A program made the position numbers and the translations under genes. DNA of 64,000 nt, taken from the NCBI GenBank assembly GCA_017305935.1, contig JAFKJU010000028.1, forward strand, positions 22,944-86,943, given 5' to 3'. The notes beneath the pieces are model-generated. The model made no database searches. It was not told where the DNA came from and saw only the letters and a list, made by a program, of their open reading frames with translations. Source of the DNA: Hyphomicrobiales bacterium (GTDB lineage: Bacteria; Pseudomonadota; Alphaproteobacteria; Rhizobiales; Rhizobiaceae). Positions 20,465 to 28,106 of this stretch are shown one piece after another; position 1 is the first letter of the stretch, and every line of letters starts with the position of its first letter.

Positions 20465-20571
20465 CGTCATGCTCGGGCTCGTCCCGAGCATCCAATCACG
20501 CCTCAAAAAGCCATTATCGTCAGTTGCTTGGAAGGCATTGGCAGATCCTCGGGACGAGCCCGAGGATGACG
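20465..20571. repeat. RIME-like 107-bp inverted repeat
   Basis: The left arm (20465-20492) and right arm (20544-20571) are inverted copies that agree at 26 of 28 bases. Each arm is itself a hairpin: CTCGGG...CCCGAG on the left and CCTCGGG...CCCGAGG on the right. Size, structure and intergenic position match the rhizobial RIME family. It lies between the 3' ends of two operons. Confidence 0.82.
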
Positions 20572-20596
20572 TCGCGGGGCAGGGTATGCGCCAATC

Positions 20597-21853
20597 TCAC
20601 TTGTCCGTCTCGGCCTTCAGCTTGCCGACATCGTCGGTGCTCATTTCGCCGACGGTGGTGACTTCGCCGTCCTTGATCTTCCACAGGCGGAAGGGGCCGG
20701 TGATGTCGCCGTATTTGTCGAAGGCGACGGGGCCGATGACGCCTTCGTAGCGGATCGGCTTGCCTTCGCCAATCAGCTTCAGCGCCTTGGCGAATTCTTC
20801 CTTGCCGGCATAGATCGGCTCGCCCTTGGGATCGACGACCTTGTAGATCGCCTCGCGGATATCGGCCGATTTGTCCGAACCGGCAGCGGCGATGGCGAGA
20901 CCGACGATGGCGCCGGCATCATAGGAGCGGTCGGCGGCCGGGTTGGAGGGCTCGATATTGGAGAAGGCCTTGTAATTGGCGTTGAAATATTCGGTCGACT
21001 TGGTCGGGCTGGTGCCGGACGAGGTGCCATAGGCTTCGTTCAGATATTCCGCGCCGACGGCGGTGATGAAATCCATGCTGTTCATGCCGTCGTTGAGCAG
21101 GAATTTCTGCACGCCGCCCTGCGAGATCCAGGCGCGCGCGATGGTGGCGCCGTCGACCGGATAGGAGATGAGGTAGAGGCCATCCGGCTCGCCTTCCATC
21201 GCCTTGGTGACTTCCGACTGGTAGCTCGACTGCTTCTCGTTATAGGGCGTCACCGAGACGATCTCGCCGCCCAGCGCCTTGTAGGCGCGGGAGAACTCGT
21301 TGACCATGTTGACGCCGAAGTCGTTGTTGACATGGATGACGGCGAGCTTCTTGAAACCCTGGTCGAGGGCATATTTCGCAGCGGCCACGCCCTGCAGCGC
21401 ATCCGAGGTGATGGTGCGGAAGAAGATGCCGTTGGTCTTGCCTTCGCGGCCGAGCGCCGTCAGCGTCGGCGAGGAGGAGGCGGGCGAAACCTGCACCACC
21501 TTGGCCGGTGCGGTCACCGAAGTGAGGATCGGGATCGACACCGAGGAGATGATGCCGCCGATCACCACCGGCACCTTGCCGACCTGCACGAGCTGGGTGG
21601 CGGCATCGACGGCGACGTTGCCCTGGCTCTGGCTGTCGCGGGTATCGGTGGCAAGCTGGCAGCCGCGCACGCCGCCGGCCTCGTTGATGTCGCGGAAGGC
21701 CATGTCGACGGATTTTGCGCCCGCCTGGCCGTATTCGCCGGCCGGCCCCGTCAGTTCCATGACGACGCCGACGGTGATCTTGCAGTCGGCGGCATTGGCG
21801 GCGGCGGCGCTTAACGCCAGCGCCGATGTCAGTGTCAGAAGCAATGTCTTCAT
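20597..21853 (-). CDS. Branched-chain-type ABC substrate-binding protein
   Basis: This is a periplasmic binding protein of the LivJ/LivK fold with 418 residues. The signal peptide is MKTLLLTLTSALALSAAAANAA, and the mature protein begins DCKITVGVVMELTGPAGEYG. The family features RDINEAGGVRGCQL and SYDAGAIVGLAIAAAG are present. ATG 21853 is chosen because AAGGGGA lies 7 bases upstream. It is the only binding protein in this cluster, so it should serve the livG/F/H/M-type genes transcribed the other way at 24.6-28.1 kb. The family binds amino acids, amides, aromatics and other small molecules, so the ligand is open. Confidence 0.9.
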   Translation of the reverse strand: MKTLLLTLTSALALSAAAANAADCKITVGVVMELTGPAGEYGQAGAKSVDMAFRDINEAGGVRGCQLATDTRDSQSQGNVAVDAATQLVQVGKVPVVIGGIISSVSIPILTSVTAPAKVVQVSPASSSPTLTALGREGKTNGIFFRTITSDALQGVAAAKYALDQGFKKLAVIHVNNDFGVNMVNEFSRAYKALGGEIVSVTPYNEKQSSYQSEVTKAMEGEPDGLYLISYPVDGATIARAWISQGGVQKFLLNDGMNSMDFITAVGAEYLNEAYGTSSGTSPTKSTEYFNANYKAFSNIEPSNPAADRSYDAGAIVGLAIAAAGSDKSADIREAIYKVVDPKGEPIYAGKEEFAKALKLIGEGKPIRYEGVIGPVAFDKYGDITGPFRLWKIKDGEVTTVGEMSTDDVGKLKAETDK

Positions 21854-21878
21854 GGTCGTTCCCCTTGTTTTGAAGTCA

Positions 21879-22310
21879 TCAGTCTGCGGAATTGTTTGGC
21901 GGTTGCAGCCAGGTCTCGTGCAGGTATCGCCATTCGAGGCCGAGCGGTGCGGTCGCATTGCGGGTGAGAAACACGCTGGAGCGGCGGCGCGTCTGCTGGC
22001 CGTTGCGCCATTGCGCCTCGACATAGCTGACGAGGATGCCGCGTTCGTCCTCGATATGGGCGCGGACATCGTCGATCTCGATGCGGAAATCCCTGTCCAC
22101 CGTGCCGCGTGCGGCGCGGACATGGTGGACGACGGCAACGCGATCGAGCACCGCGCCGGAGGGCGGGATCATCGTCATATCCGCCGCCATCGCCGTCTCG
22201 AACCGAGAAAAGTCCGGTTCCGGTTGGCCGTCATCGACGAACCAGCTGACGAAGAAATTGTGCAGCTCGACGATCTCGCGCCGGGCGGTTTCGAAAAGAC
22301 TGTCTGCCAT
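21879..22310 (-). CDS. NTF2/SnoaL-like protein
   Basis: This 143-residue protein has the layout of the NTF2-like fold: an N-terminal helix (FETARREIVELHNFFVSWFV), a central strand region with VAVVHHVRAARG, and a strand-rich C-terminus with LGLEWRYLHETWL. Such proteins act as small enzymes or binding proteins, and the role cannot be read from sequence. Its start overlaps the stop of the upstream aldo-keto reductase gene (TGATG on the minus strand), so the two are translated together. A metabolic accessory role in the same pathway is inference. Confidence 0.72.
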   Translation of the reverse strand: MADSLFETARREIVELHNFFVSWFVDDGQPEPDFSRFETAMAADMTMIPPSGAVLDRVAVVHHVRAARGTVDRDFRIEIDDVRAHIEDERGILVSYVEAQWRNGQQTRRRSSVFLTRNATAPLGLEWRYLHETWLQPPNNSAD

Positions 22311-23365
22311 CAGTGCCGCCCGTCGTTGAGATTGTAATGCATGATAGAGCCGTGGCGGCCGGTGCGGTCGCGCTCCAGCGTGTAGATATCGCCCTCCGGC
22401 CCCTGGCGGCGGGCCATGACCGCCTCGATCTCGGCCTTGTCCGCCTCGGAAAGGGTGACCGCCATGATCTTGGCATTGGCGAGCGCATGTGCCTGGTTGC
22501 GGGCGCCGACGATGACGGCGCCGACGGTCGGTCGCGTCAGCATATAGGCGCTGGCGATGGTGGCGATATCGGCGCCATGCCGGTCGCCGACATTTTTCAG
22601 GGCGCGCAGCAGTTCCTGGAACAGGCTCCAGCCGCCGAAATCGTCGATGATCAGCTTGTATTTGGTCAGCGAGCGGTTTTCGAGCGGCATTTCCGGCTCG
22701 TCCACGCCAAGCCATTTGTCGCTCAGGAAGCCGCCGGCGACGGAGCCGTAACAGAGCAGGCTGACGCCGTTTGCGGCGGCGAGCGCCGCAAGCCCGTGTT
22801 CCGGCCGATTGTCGAGCACGGAATATTGCACCTGCATGCTCACCAGCGGAATGCCCGCCTTCAGCACGGCGGCGACATGCGCGCTGTCGAAATTCGTGCC
22901 GCCGACATTCTCGATCTTGCCGGCTTGCCGCAATTCCTCCAGCCAGCCGAAGGCATCGAGCCAGCCGGAGAAGGCGTAATCCCACCAATGGAACTGCACG
23001 AGGTTCAGCCGCTCCATGCGCAGCCGCCGCAGCGACTGGTCGACGATGCCTTCAACGTAGGCCTTGCTGATTTTTGGTAGGACATCGAGATCCGGCACCA
23101 TCTTTGTGTGGACCTTGACCTTCGCCGCGACATCCGCACCCCGCGTTTCCGCCAGCTTGGCGCGGAACGCGCCAATAATCTCCTCGACGCCGGTATAAAT
23201 GTCGGCGCAGTCATAGGTGGTGAGCCCCGCATCGAAGGCGGCGATCAGGTCGTCGATGGCCTGGGCCTTGTCGATGGCGCCATGGCCGCCGGCAAGCTGC
23301 CAGCCGCCGCGAATGACGCGCGAAATGCTGTAGCCGGGGCGCAGGGTAAAACTCGTCTCGCTCAT
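22310..23365 (-). CDS. Aldo-keto reductase
   Basis: This is an NAD(P)-dependent oxidoreductase with 351 residues. The aldo-keto reductase tetrad is visible as D52 and Y57 (YDCADIYTG), K89 (VHTKMVP) and H127 (VQFHWWDY). The nucleotide-binding end has VGAVIVGARNQAHALAN. The HWW motif is shared with the paralogue at 28107 in the same cluster, which suggests both come from one AKR subgroup and act on related substrates. It overlaps the downstream NTF2-like gene. The substrate is unknown. Confidence 0.87.
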   Translation of the reverse strand: MSETSFTLRPGYSISRVIRGGWQLAGGHGAIDKAQAIDDLIAAFDAGLTTYDCADIYTGVEEIIGAFRAKLAETRGADVAAKVKVHTKMVPDLDVLPKISKAYVEGIVDQSLRRLRMERLNLVQFHWWDYAFSGWLDAFGWLEELRQAGKIENVGGTNFDSAHVAAVLKAGIPLVSMQVQYSVLDNRPEHGLAALAAANGVSLLCYGSVAGGFLSDKWLGVDEPEMPLENRSLTKYKLIIDDFGGWSLFQELLRALKNVGDRHGADIATIASAYMLTRPTVGAVIVGARNQAHALANAKIMAVTLSEADKAEIEAVMARRQGPEGDIYTLERDRTGRHGSIMHYNLNDGRH

Positions 23366-23368
23366 GGA

Positions 23369-23722
23369 TCATTCCTTCTCGGGCAGCGGCACGGCGGTCG
23401 TTTCGGCATGGCTGAAACGGCGCTTTCCCAGCCGGACGATTTTGAGCCGGCTGGCGCAATGGGGATCGGGGCAGGCGATTTCGGCGTCGCTGGTCATCCA
23501 GTCGTTGGGATGCGTCGCCCGCTGCTTGGCGGCGAGCAGCGGCAGCACAGCCGAGAGCGAATAGATGGAAAAACCCTGGCCCGGCGGCAGCGACAGCATT
23601 TCGCCACGCAGCTCGAAATAATCGCCGGGTTTTGCGCCGCAAAAGATCGGCTTGCCCTCCGGCACCACCGCCTCGACGCGGAGGTCGTAAAGCTCGAAAC
23701 TGTCGTCGGGGGCAGCGCTCAT
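23369..23722 (-). CDS. TIGR04076-like small protein
   Basis: This is a 117-residue cytosolic protein resembling the TIGR04076 family of unknown function. It has a strand-rich first half (YDLRVEAVVPEGKPIFCGAK, then GDYFELRGEMLSLPPGQGFS). In the second half CPDPHCASRLKIVRLGKRRF carries two cysteines and a histidine that could bind metal. It ends 3 bases before the aldo-keto reductase start and overlaps the regulator gene by 4 bases. It therefore belongs to the same transcription unit. No biochemical role is established to my knowledge. Confidence 0.65.
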   Translation of the reverse strand: MSAAPDDSFELYDLRVEAVVPEGKPIFCGAKPGDYFELRGEMLSLPPGQGFSIYSLSAVLPLLAAKQRATHPNDWMTSDAEIACPDPHCASRLKIVRLGKRRFSHAETTAVPLPEKE

Positions 23723-24513
23723 GATGTCTTCCGTCTGTAGCGGCGTTTGGGGGCAAGGGGCGGGTCGGCCTCAAGGATCGGCGCGTCGCGCAGCAGGTCG
23801 AAGGCGCGGCTGATGTCGGAGGCGAGCGCCTGCTTGGCGGCGGCGGCATCGCGCACCTTCATCGCGGTCAGGATATCGCGGTGGTAGTGCAGCGCCGAGA
23901 TCTCGCTGGCCGGATCGAATTTCAATACGGCGGCGCGCACGTAAGGGCCGGATTGCAGCCACAGGCTCTCGATGATCGGAAACAGCACGTCCGAGCCGGA
24001 ATGCTGATAGATCTGGAAATGGAAACGCTTGTTGAGTTCTAGCTCCTGTTCGATGGGGTAGCTGTCGCGCCGGGCAATCGCTTCGTCGTAACGGCCGATC
24101 AGCGGCTGCAATTCCTCGATTTCGGCATCGCTGATGCGGGCGACCGCCAGTTCCAGCGCCGCGCCCTCGATGACGATGCGGGCTTGCAACAGGTCGTCGA
24201 GCCGCTTGAGGTCGATGGGCGGCACGCGCACGGAACGGTTGGGCAGCGCTTCCAGCGCCTGTTCCGAAATCAGCCGCGACAAGGCATCGCGCACCGGCAT
24301 GGTGCTGACTTGCAGCGAGGCCGCCAAATCCTGGATGATCAGCACCTGCCCCGGATCGAACAACCCGTAGATCAGCGCCTGGCGCAATTCCTTGTAGACC
24401 CGGTCCTGCACCGTCTCGCGCACCACCGGGTTGAGCTTGTTATGCGGGGCAGGCGGAGGCACGACGCCGAAGGCGCTTTCACCGACTTCCAGAACTTTCG
24501 AAAATTCCGCCAT
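23719..24513 (-). CDS. GntR/FCD regulator of the liv-AKR cluster
   Basis: This is a 264-residue regulator. A GntR winged helix lies at about 35-100 (RETVQDRVYKELRQALIYGL, LAASLQVSTMPVRDALSRL), and an FCD effector domain follows (LNKRFHFQIYQHSGSDVLFP, ISALHYHRDILTAM). It has an N-terminal extension of about 30 residues and a basic C-terminal tail (KRRYRRKTS). It starts 104 bases from the divergent livG-type gene. A palindrome in that gap (24575-24584) is the probable operator for both directions. As in other FCD proteins, the inducer is probably the imported compound or its product. Confidence 0.87.
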   Translation of the reverse strand: MAEFSKVLEVGESAFGVVPPPAPHNKLNPVVRETVQDRVYKELRQALIYGLFDPGQVLIIQDLAASLQVSTMPVRDALSRLISEQALEALPNRSVRVPPIDLKRLDDLLQARIVIEGAALELAVARISDAEIEELQPLIGRYDEAIARRDSYPIEQELELNKRFHFQIYQHSGSDVLFPIIESLWLQSGPYVRAAVLKFDPASEISALHYHRDILTAMKVRDAAAAKQALASDISRAFDLLRDAPILEADPPLAPKRRYRRKTS

Positions 24514-24572
24514 CTGCCCGTCCGGATCGCTCTTGCAAGGGAAGAAATGTCGCGTTACCGTGTGATTGACGA

Positions 24573-24590
24573 TATGTGATCACAAATTGA
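24573..24590. promoter_or_regulatory. Probable FCD operator between divergent operons
   Basis: TGTGATCACA (24575-24584) is a perfect 10-bp palindrome in an AT-rich 104-bp divergent promoter region. TGTGAT also occurs alone at 24561-24566. Palindromes with TGTGATCACA-like cores fit GntR/FCD regulators, and the adjacent regulator is of that family. Confidence 0.55.
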
Positions 24591-24617
24591 AGATCAAATC
24601 TTTTTTGGAGGTTGCCG

Positions 24618-25442
24618 TTGGAAATCGAGGGAGACATGGCGACGGCGACAGGCCGAGGAGACGGGCAGACGGCGCGCCCGCTGCTGGCGGTGGAAAATGT
24701 CGTGCAGCGCTTCGGCGGCGTCGCGGCGGTCGATGGCGTCTCCTTTTCGATCCGCGATGGCGAGATCGCCGGCCTGATCGGCCCGAACGGCGCCGGCAAG
24801 ACGACGATGTTCAATCTCATCGCCGGCTCCATGGCGCCCAGCGAGGGCCGCATCCTGATCGAGGGCGAGAGCGTCGAGACGCAGCCGGCGCATCGCCGCC
24901 TCTCGGTCGGCCTCGGCCGCACCTTCCAGATCCCGCGCCCCTTCGGGCAGATGTCGCTGGTCGAAAACGTCATGCTCGGCCGCAAGGGCCAGAGCGGCGA
25001 GCGCATCCTGCCCAACTGGCTGGCCCCCGGCCGTGTCGCCCGCGAGGAGCGCGAGACCTATGACAAGGCGATGGCGCTGCTCGAATTCGTCACACTCACC
25101 CATCTCGCCCGCGAGCCGGCGCGGGTGCTCTCCGGCGGCCAGCGCAAGCTTCTGGAACTCGCCCGCGTGCTGATGGCCGAGCCGCGCATCATCCTGCTCG
25201 ACGAGCCGGCCGCCGGCGTCAATCCGAGCCTGCTGGAAGTCATCATCGACCGCATCATCGAGATCAACCGGCGCGGCACCACCTTCCTGATCATCGAGCA
25301 CAACATGGATATGATCGCCCGGCTTTGCCGCCATGTCTTCGTCATGGCGACCGGCAAGCTGCTCTGCGAGGGCACGCCGGCCGCCGTCGCCGCCGATCCG
25401 CGCGTCATCGAGGCCTATCTCGGCGGAGGGCATCTCGCATGA
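24618..25442 (+). CDS. Branched-chain-type ABC ATPase (LivG-like)
   Basis: This is the ATPase subunit of a branched-chain-type importer, about 274 residues. Walker A is GPNGAGKTT, the signature is LSGGQRKLLELARVLM, and Walker B is IILLDEPAAGVNP. RRLSVGLGRTFQIPRPFGQM is typical of LivG. The start is uncertain. TTG 24618 has GGAGG with a 6-base spacer, whereas ATG 24636 has GGGAG only 2 bases away. The downstream gene starts inside this stop (ATGA). The substrate is set by the binding protein at 20597. Confidence 0.92.
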   Translation: MEIEGDMATATGRGDGQTARPLLAVENVVQRFGGVAAVDGVSFSIRDGEIAGLIGPNGAGKTTMFNLIAGSMAPSEGRILIEGESVETQPAHRRLSVGLGRTFQIPRPFGQMSLVENVMLGRKGQSGERILPNWLAPGRVAREERETYDKAMALLEFVTLTHLAREPARVLSGGQRKLLELARVLMAEPRIILLDEPAAGVNPSLLEVIIDRIIEINRRGTTFLIIEHNMDMIARLCRHVFVMATGKLLCEGTPAAVAADPRVIEAYLGGGHLA

Positions 25443-26188
25443 GCGAACCGATCCTCGCCGTCTCCGCCCTGGTTTCCGGTTACGATCCCGGCGTGCCCAT
25501 CGTCCGCGGCGCGTCGATGACGGTGGCGCCGGGCGAAATCACCGTCATCCTCGGGCCGAACGGCGCCGGCAAATCCACCTTCATCAAGTCGATTGCCGGG
25601 CTGGTGCCGAAAGCCTCCGGCTCGGTGCGGCTGGAAGGGCGCGAGATCGCCGCCGTGCCTGCCCATCGCCTCGTGCATGAGGGCCTCGCCTTCGTGCCGC
25701 AGACGGAAAACGTTTTTGGCCTGATGAGCGTCGAGGACAACCTGCTGCTTGCCGCCGGCATCCTGCCGAAAGCGGCGCGCGCCGGTCGATTGCAGGACAT
25801 GTTCGACATGTTCCCCGATCTCGCCCGCCAGCGCAAATTGCCGGCCGGCCGGCTCTCCGGCGGCCAGCGGCAGATGGTGGCGGTCGCCCGCGCCTTGATG
25901 GTGTCCCCGCGCGTCATCATGCTGGACGAGCCTTCGGCGGGTCTTTCGCCAAAACTGGTGGAGCAGGTCTTCGTCAATCTCGCCGCGGTGCGCCGGGCCG
26001 GCGTCACCGTCGTGCTGGTCGAGCAGAACGCCAAGGCTGCGCTCGCCATTGCCGACCGCGCCTATATCCTTGCCGAAGGCCGCAATGCCCATGAGGGCGG
26101 GGCGAAGGATCTGTGGAACGACCCGGCCATCGCCGCCCTCTATCTCGGCGGCGGCAAAATCCGGCAGGACGGGGAGGGGACGCGATGA
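25439..26188 (+). CDS. Branched-chain-type ABC ATPase (LivF-like)
   Basis: This is the second ATPase of the importer, 249 residues. Walker A is GPNGAGKS, the signature is LSGGQRQMVAVARALM, and Walker B is VIMLDEPSAGLSP. VEQNAKAALAIADRAYILAE at the end is characteristic of LivF. It overlaps the LivG-like gene by 4 bases and the following permease gene by 4 bases, so expression is tightly coupled. Confidence 0.92.
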   Translation: MSEPILAVSALVSGYDPGVPIVRGASMTVAPGEITVILGPNGAGKSTFIKSIAGLVPKASGSVRLEGREIAAVPAHRLVHEGLAFVPQTENVFGLMSVEDNLLLAAGILPKAARAGRLQDMFDMFPDLARQRKLPAGRLSGGQRQMVAVARALMVSPRVIMLDEPSAGLSPKLVEQVFVNLAAVRRAGVTVVLVEQNAKAALAIADRAYILAEGRNAHEGGAKDLWNDPAIAALYLGGGKIRQDGEGTR

Positions 26189-27090
26189 ACCTGCAATTCG
26201 TGGTCGACGGGCTGCTGACCGGCTCGATTATCGGGCTCGGCGCCATCGGCGTGACGCTCACCTATTCGATCCTGCGCTTTTCCAATTTCGCCCATGGCGA
26301 ATTCATCGCCTGGGGCGCCTATGCGGCCCTTGCCGCCTCCACCCTGCTCGGCTGGATGGCCGGCGGCAATGTCTCCGCCATTGCCCCCTTCTCCTTCGGC
26401 TGGACGCTGATCGCCGCGACCGTGATCGCCGTCCTCCTCACCGGCCTGCTGGCGCTGGCGCTGGATTATGTGCTGTTCCGGCGCCTGCGCCGCGCCAACA
26501 CCATCACCGCCGTGATGGCGAGCTTCGGCGCGTCGATGGCGCTGCGCAGCCTGCTCGAATTCATCTTCACCTCCTCGCCGACCTATTTCAGCAAGAAGCT
26601 GCAGATCGCCCAGAAACTCGGGCTCGGCGTGCGCGCCACGCCCGACCAGATGATCCTGATCGTCATGACCGGCATTCTCGTCCTGTCGATCCACCTGCTT
26701 TTGACCCGCACCCAGACCGGCCGCTCGATGCGCGCCGTCAGCGAAAACCCCGATCTCGCCCGCGTCGCCGGCATCGACGTCGGGCGCATCGTCAACATCA
26801 CATGGATGATCGGTGGCGGGCTCGCCTGCTTCGCCGGCGTCATGGTCGGGCTTCTGGTGCAGATCCGTCCCTATATGGGTTTCGACCTGCTGCTGCCGCT
26901 GTTTGCCGCCGCGATCCTCGGCGGCATCGGCTCGATCCCCGGCGCGCTGATCGGCGGATTGATCGTCGGGCTGGCGGAGGCTTTCGCCGTGCAGACCGTG
27001 GGTGCCGAGTGGCGCGCCGCCGTCGCCTTCGTGCTGTTGATCGCCGTGCTTCTGGTCCGCCCCGCAGGCATCATGGGAGGAAAAGCCTGA
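26185..27090 (+). CDS. Branched-chain-type ABC permease (LivH-like)
   Basis: This 301-residue inner-membrane permease has many hydrophobic segments. The LivH pattern near the N-terminus is LLTGSIIGLGAIGVTLTYSI followed by SNFAHGEFIAWGAY, and PLFAAAILGGIGSIPGALIG lies in the C-terminal third. GGGGAGGGG precedes the start, which overlaps the LivF-like stop. The stop overlaps the LivM-like start (TGATG). Confidence 0.92.
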   Translation: MNLQFVVDGLLTGSIIGLGAIGVTLTYSILRFSNFAHGEFIAWGAYAALAASTLLGWMAGGNVSAIAPFSFGWTLIAATVIAVLLTGLLALALDYVLFRRLRRANTITAVMASFGASMALRSLLEFIFTSSPTYFSKKLQIAQKLGLGVRATPDQMILIVMTGILVLSIHLLLTRTQTGRSMRAVSENPDLARVAGIDVGRIVNITWMIGGGLACFAGVMVGLLVQIRPYMGFDLLLPLFAAAILGGIGSIPGALIGGLIVGLAEAFAVQTVGAEWRAAVAFVLLIAVLLVRPAGIMGGKA

Positions 27091-28070
27091 TGCTCGAATT
27101 CTTCTCCTCCGGTTTGGCCGGCTATCTCGCCTTCTTCCTCGCGACCGCGCTGAGTTATGCGATCATCTGCCTCGGCCTCAACCTGCAATGGGGCCAGACC
27201 GGCCTCTTCAATGTCGGCGTTGCCGGTTTCGTCGCCATCGGCGCCTATACCTCGGCTATCCTGACGACGCCGCCGAGCGACACCCATCTCGGCGGTTTCG
27301 GCTTGCCGATCCTTGTCGGCTGGGCCGGGGCCATGCTGGTCTCGGCCGCCGCCACTGGTTTTGTCGGGCTGCTGACGCTGCGGCTGCGCTCCGATTACCT
27401 CGCCATCGCCACCTTCGGCATCGCGGTGACCATCCAGCTCGTGGCGCTGAATGCGCAGGCGATTACCGGCGGCCCGTTCGGCATCGGCTTCATCCCGCGT
27501 CTGTTTTCCGGCTGGGCGGAAGATGCGCTGCTGTTCAATTTCGCCAATCTCGCCGCCGTCGCGCTGGTCGTGCTCATCCTCTATATCGGGCTGGAGCGGC
27601 TGGTGCGCAGCCCCTGGGGCCGGGTGCTCCGCGCCGTGCGCGAGGACGAGGAGGCAGCCCGTTCGCTCGGCAAGAGCCCGTCGCATTATCGCCTGCAGGC
27701 CTTCGTGCTCGGGGGCGCGATCATGGGGCTGGGCGGCGCGGTACAGGCACATTTCATCGGCTTCATCGCGCCGGAAAACTACCTGCCGACACTGACCTTC
27801 CAGGTCTGGACCATGCTGATCATCGGCGGCTCCGGCAACAATCTCGGCGCCATCCTCGGCGGCGTCGCCATCTGGGCGTTGTGGAGCGTTTCCGGCAGCG
27901 CCATCACCGTCTTCTTCCCGCCGGAGCAGCAGGCGCGTGCCGCAGCCCTGCAGATCACCGGCATCGGTGTGCTCCTGTCGCTCGCCCTGCTGCTGAGGCC
28001 GCGCGGCCTGCTCGGCGAGCGCATCAACGTCTCGCGCCACACCGACGCCAAGCCGGCAAAAGCCGGCTGA
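27090..28070 (+). CDS. Branched-chain-type ABC permease (LivM-like)
   Basis: This is the second permease, 326 residues, with multiple membrane segments. The LivM pattern QWGQTGLFNVGVAGFVAIGA is near residue 32, RLRSDYLAIATFGIA follows, and the cytoplasmic loop is RAVREDEEAARSLGKSP. It completes a full importer with the two ATPases, the LivH-like permease and the binding protein on the opposite arm. ATG 27090 lies inside the TGATG overlap; the frame stays open far upstream, but that part only shadows the earlier genes. Confidence 0.92.
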   Translation: MLEFFSSGLAGYLAFFLATALSYAIICLGLNLQWGQTGLFNVGVAGFVAIGAYTSAILTTPPSDTHLGGFGLPILVGWAGAMLVSAAATGFVGLLTLRLRSDYLAIATFGIAVTIQLVALNAQAITGGPFGIGFIPRLFSGWAEDALLFNFANLAAVALVVLILYIGLERLVRSPWGRVLRAVREDEEAARSLGKSPSHYRLQAFVLGGAIMGLGGAVQAHFIGFIAPENYLPTLTFQVWTMLIIGGSGNNLGAILGGVAIWALWSVSGSAITVFFPPEQQARAAALQITGIGVLLSLALLLRPRGLLGERINVSRHTDAKPAKAG

Positions 28071-28106
28071 CACCTCCCTTTTCTCCGACCGAACGGACCG
28101 ACGCCC

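Noticed and set aside
20465..20571. CRISPR-like repeat at the RIME element
   Set aside because: Only two inverted arms are present, with no direct repeats or spacers of uniform length.
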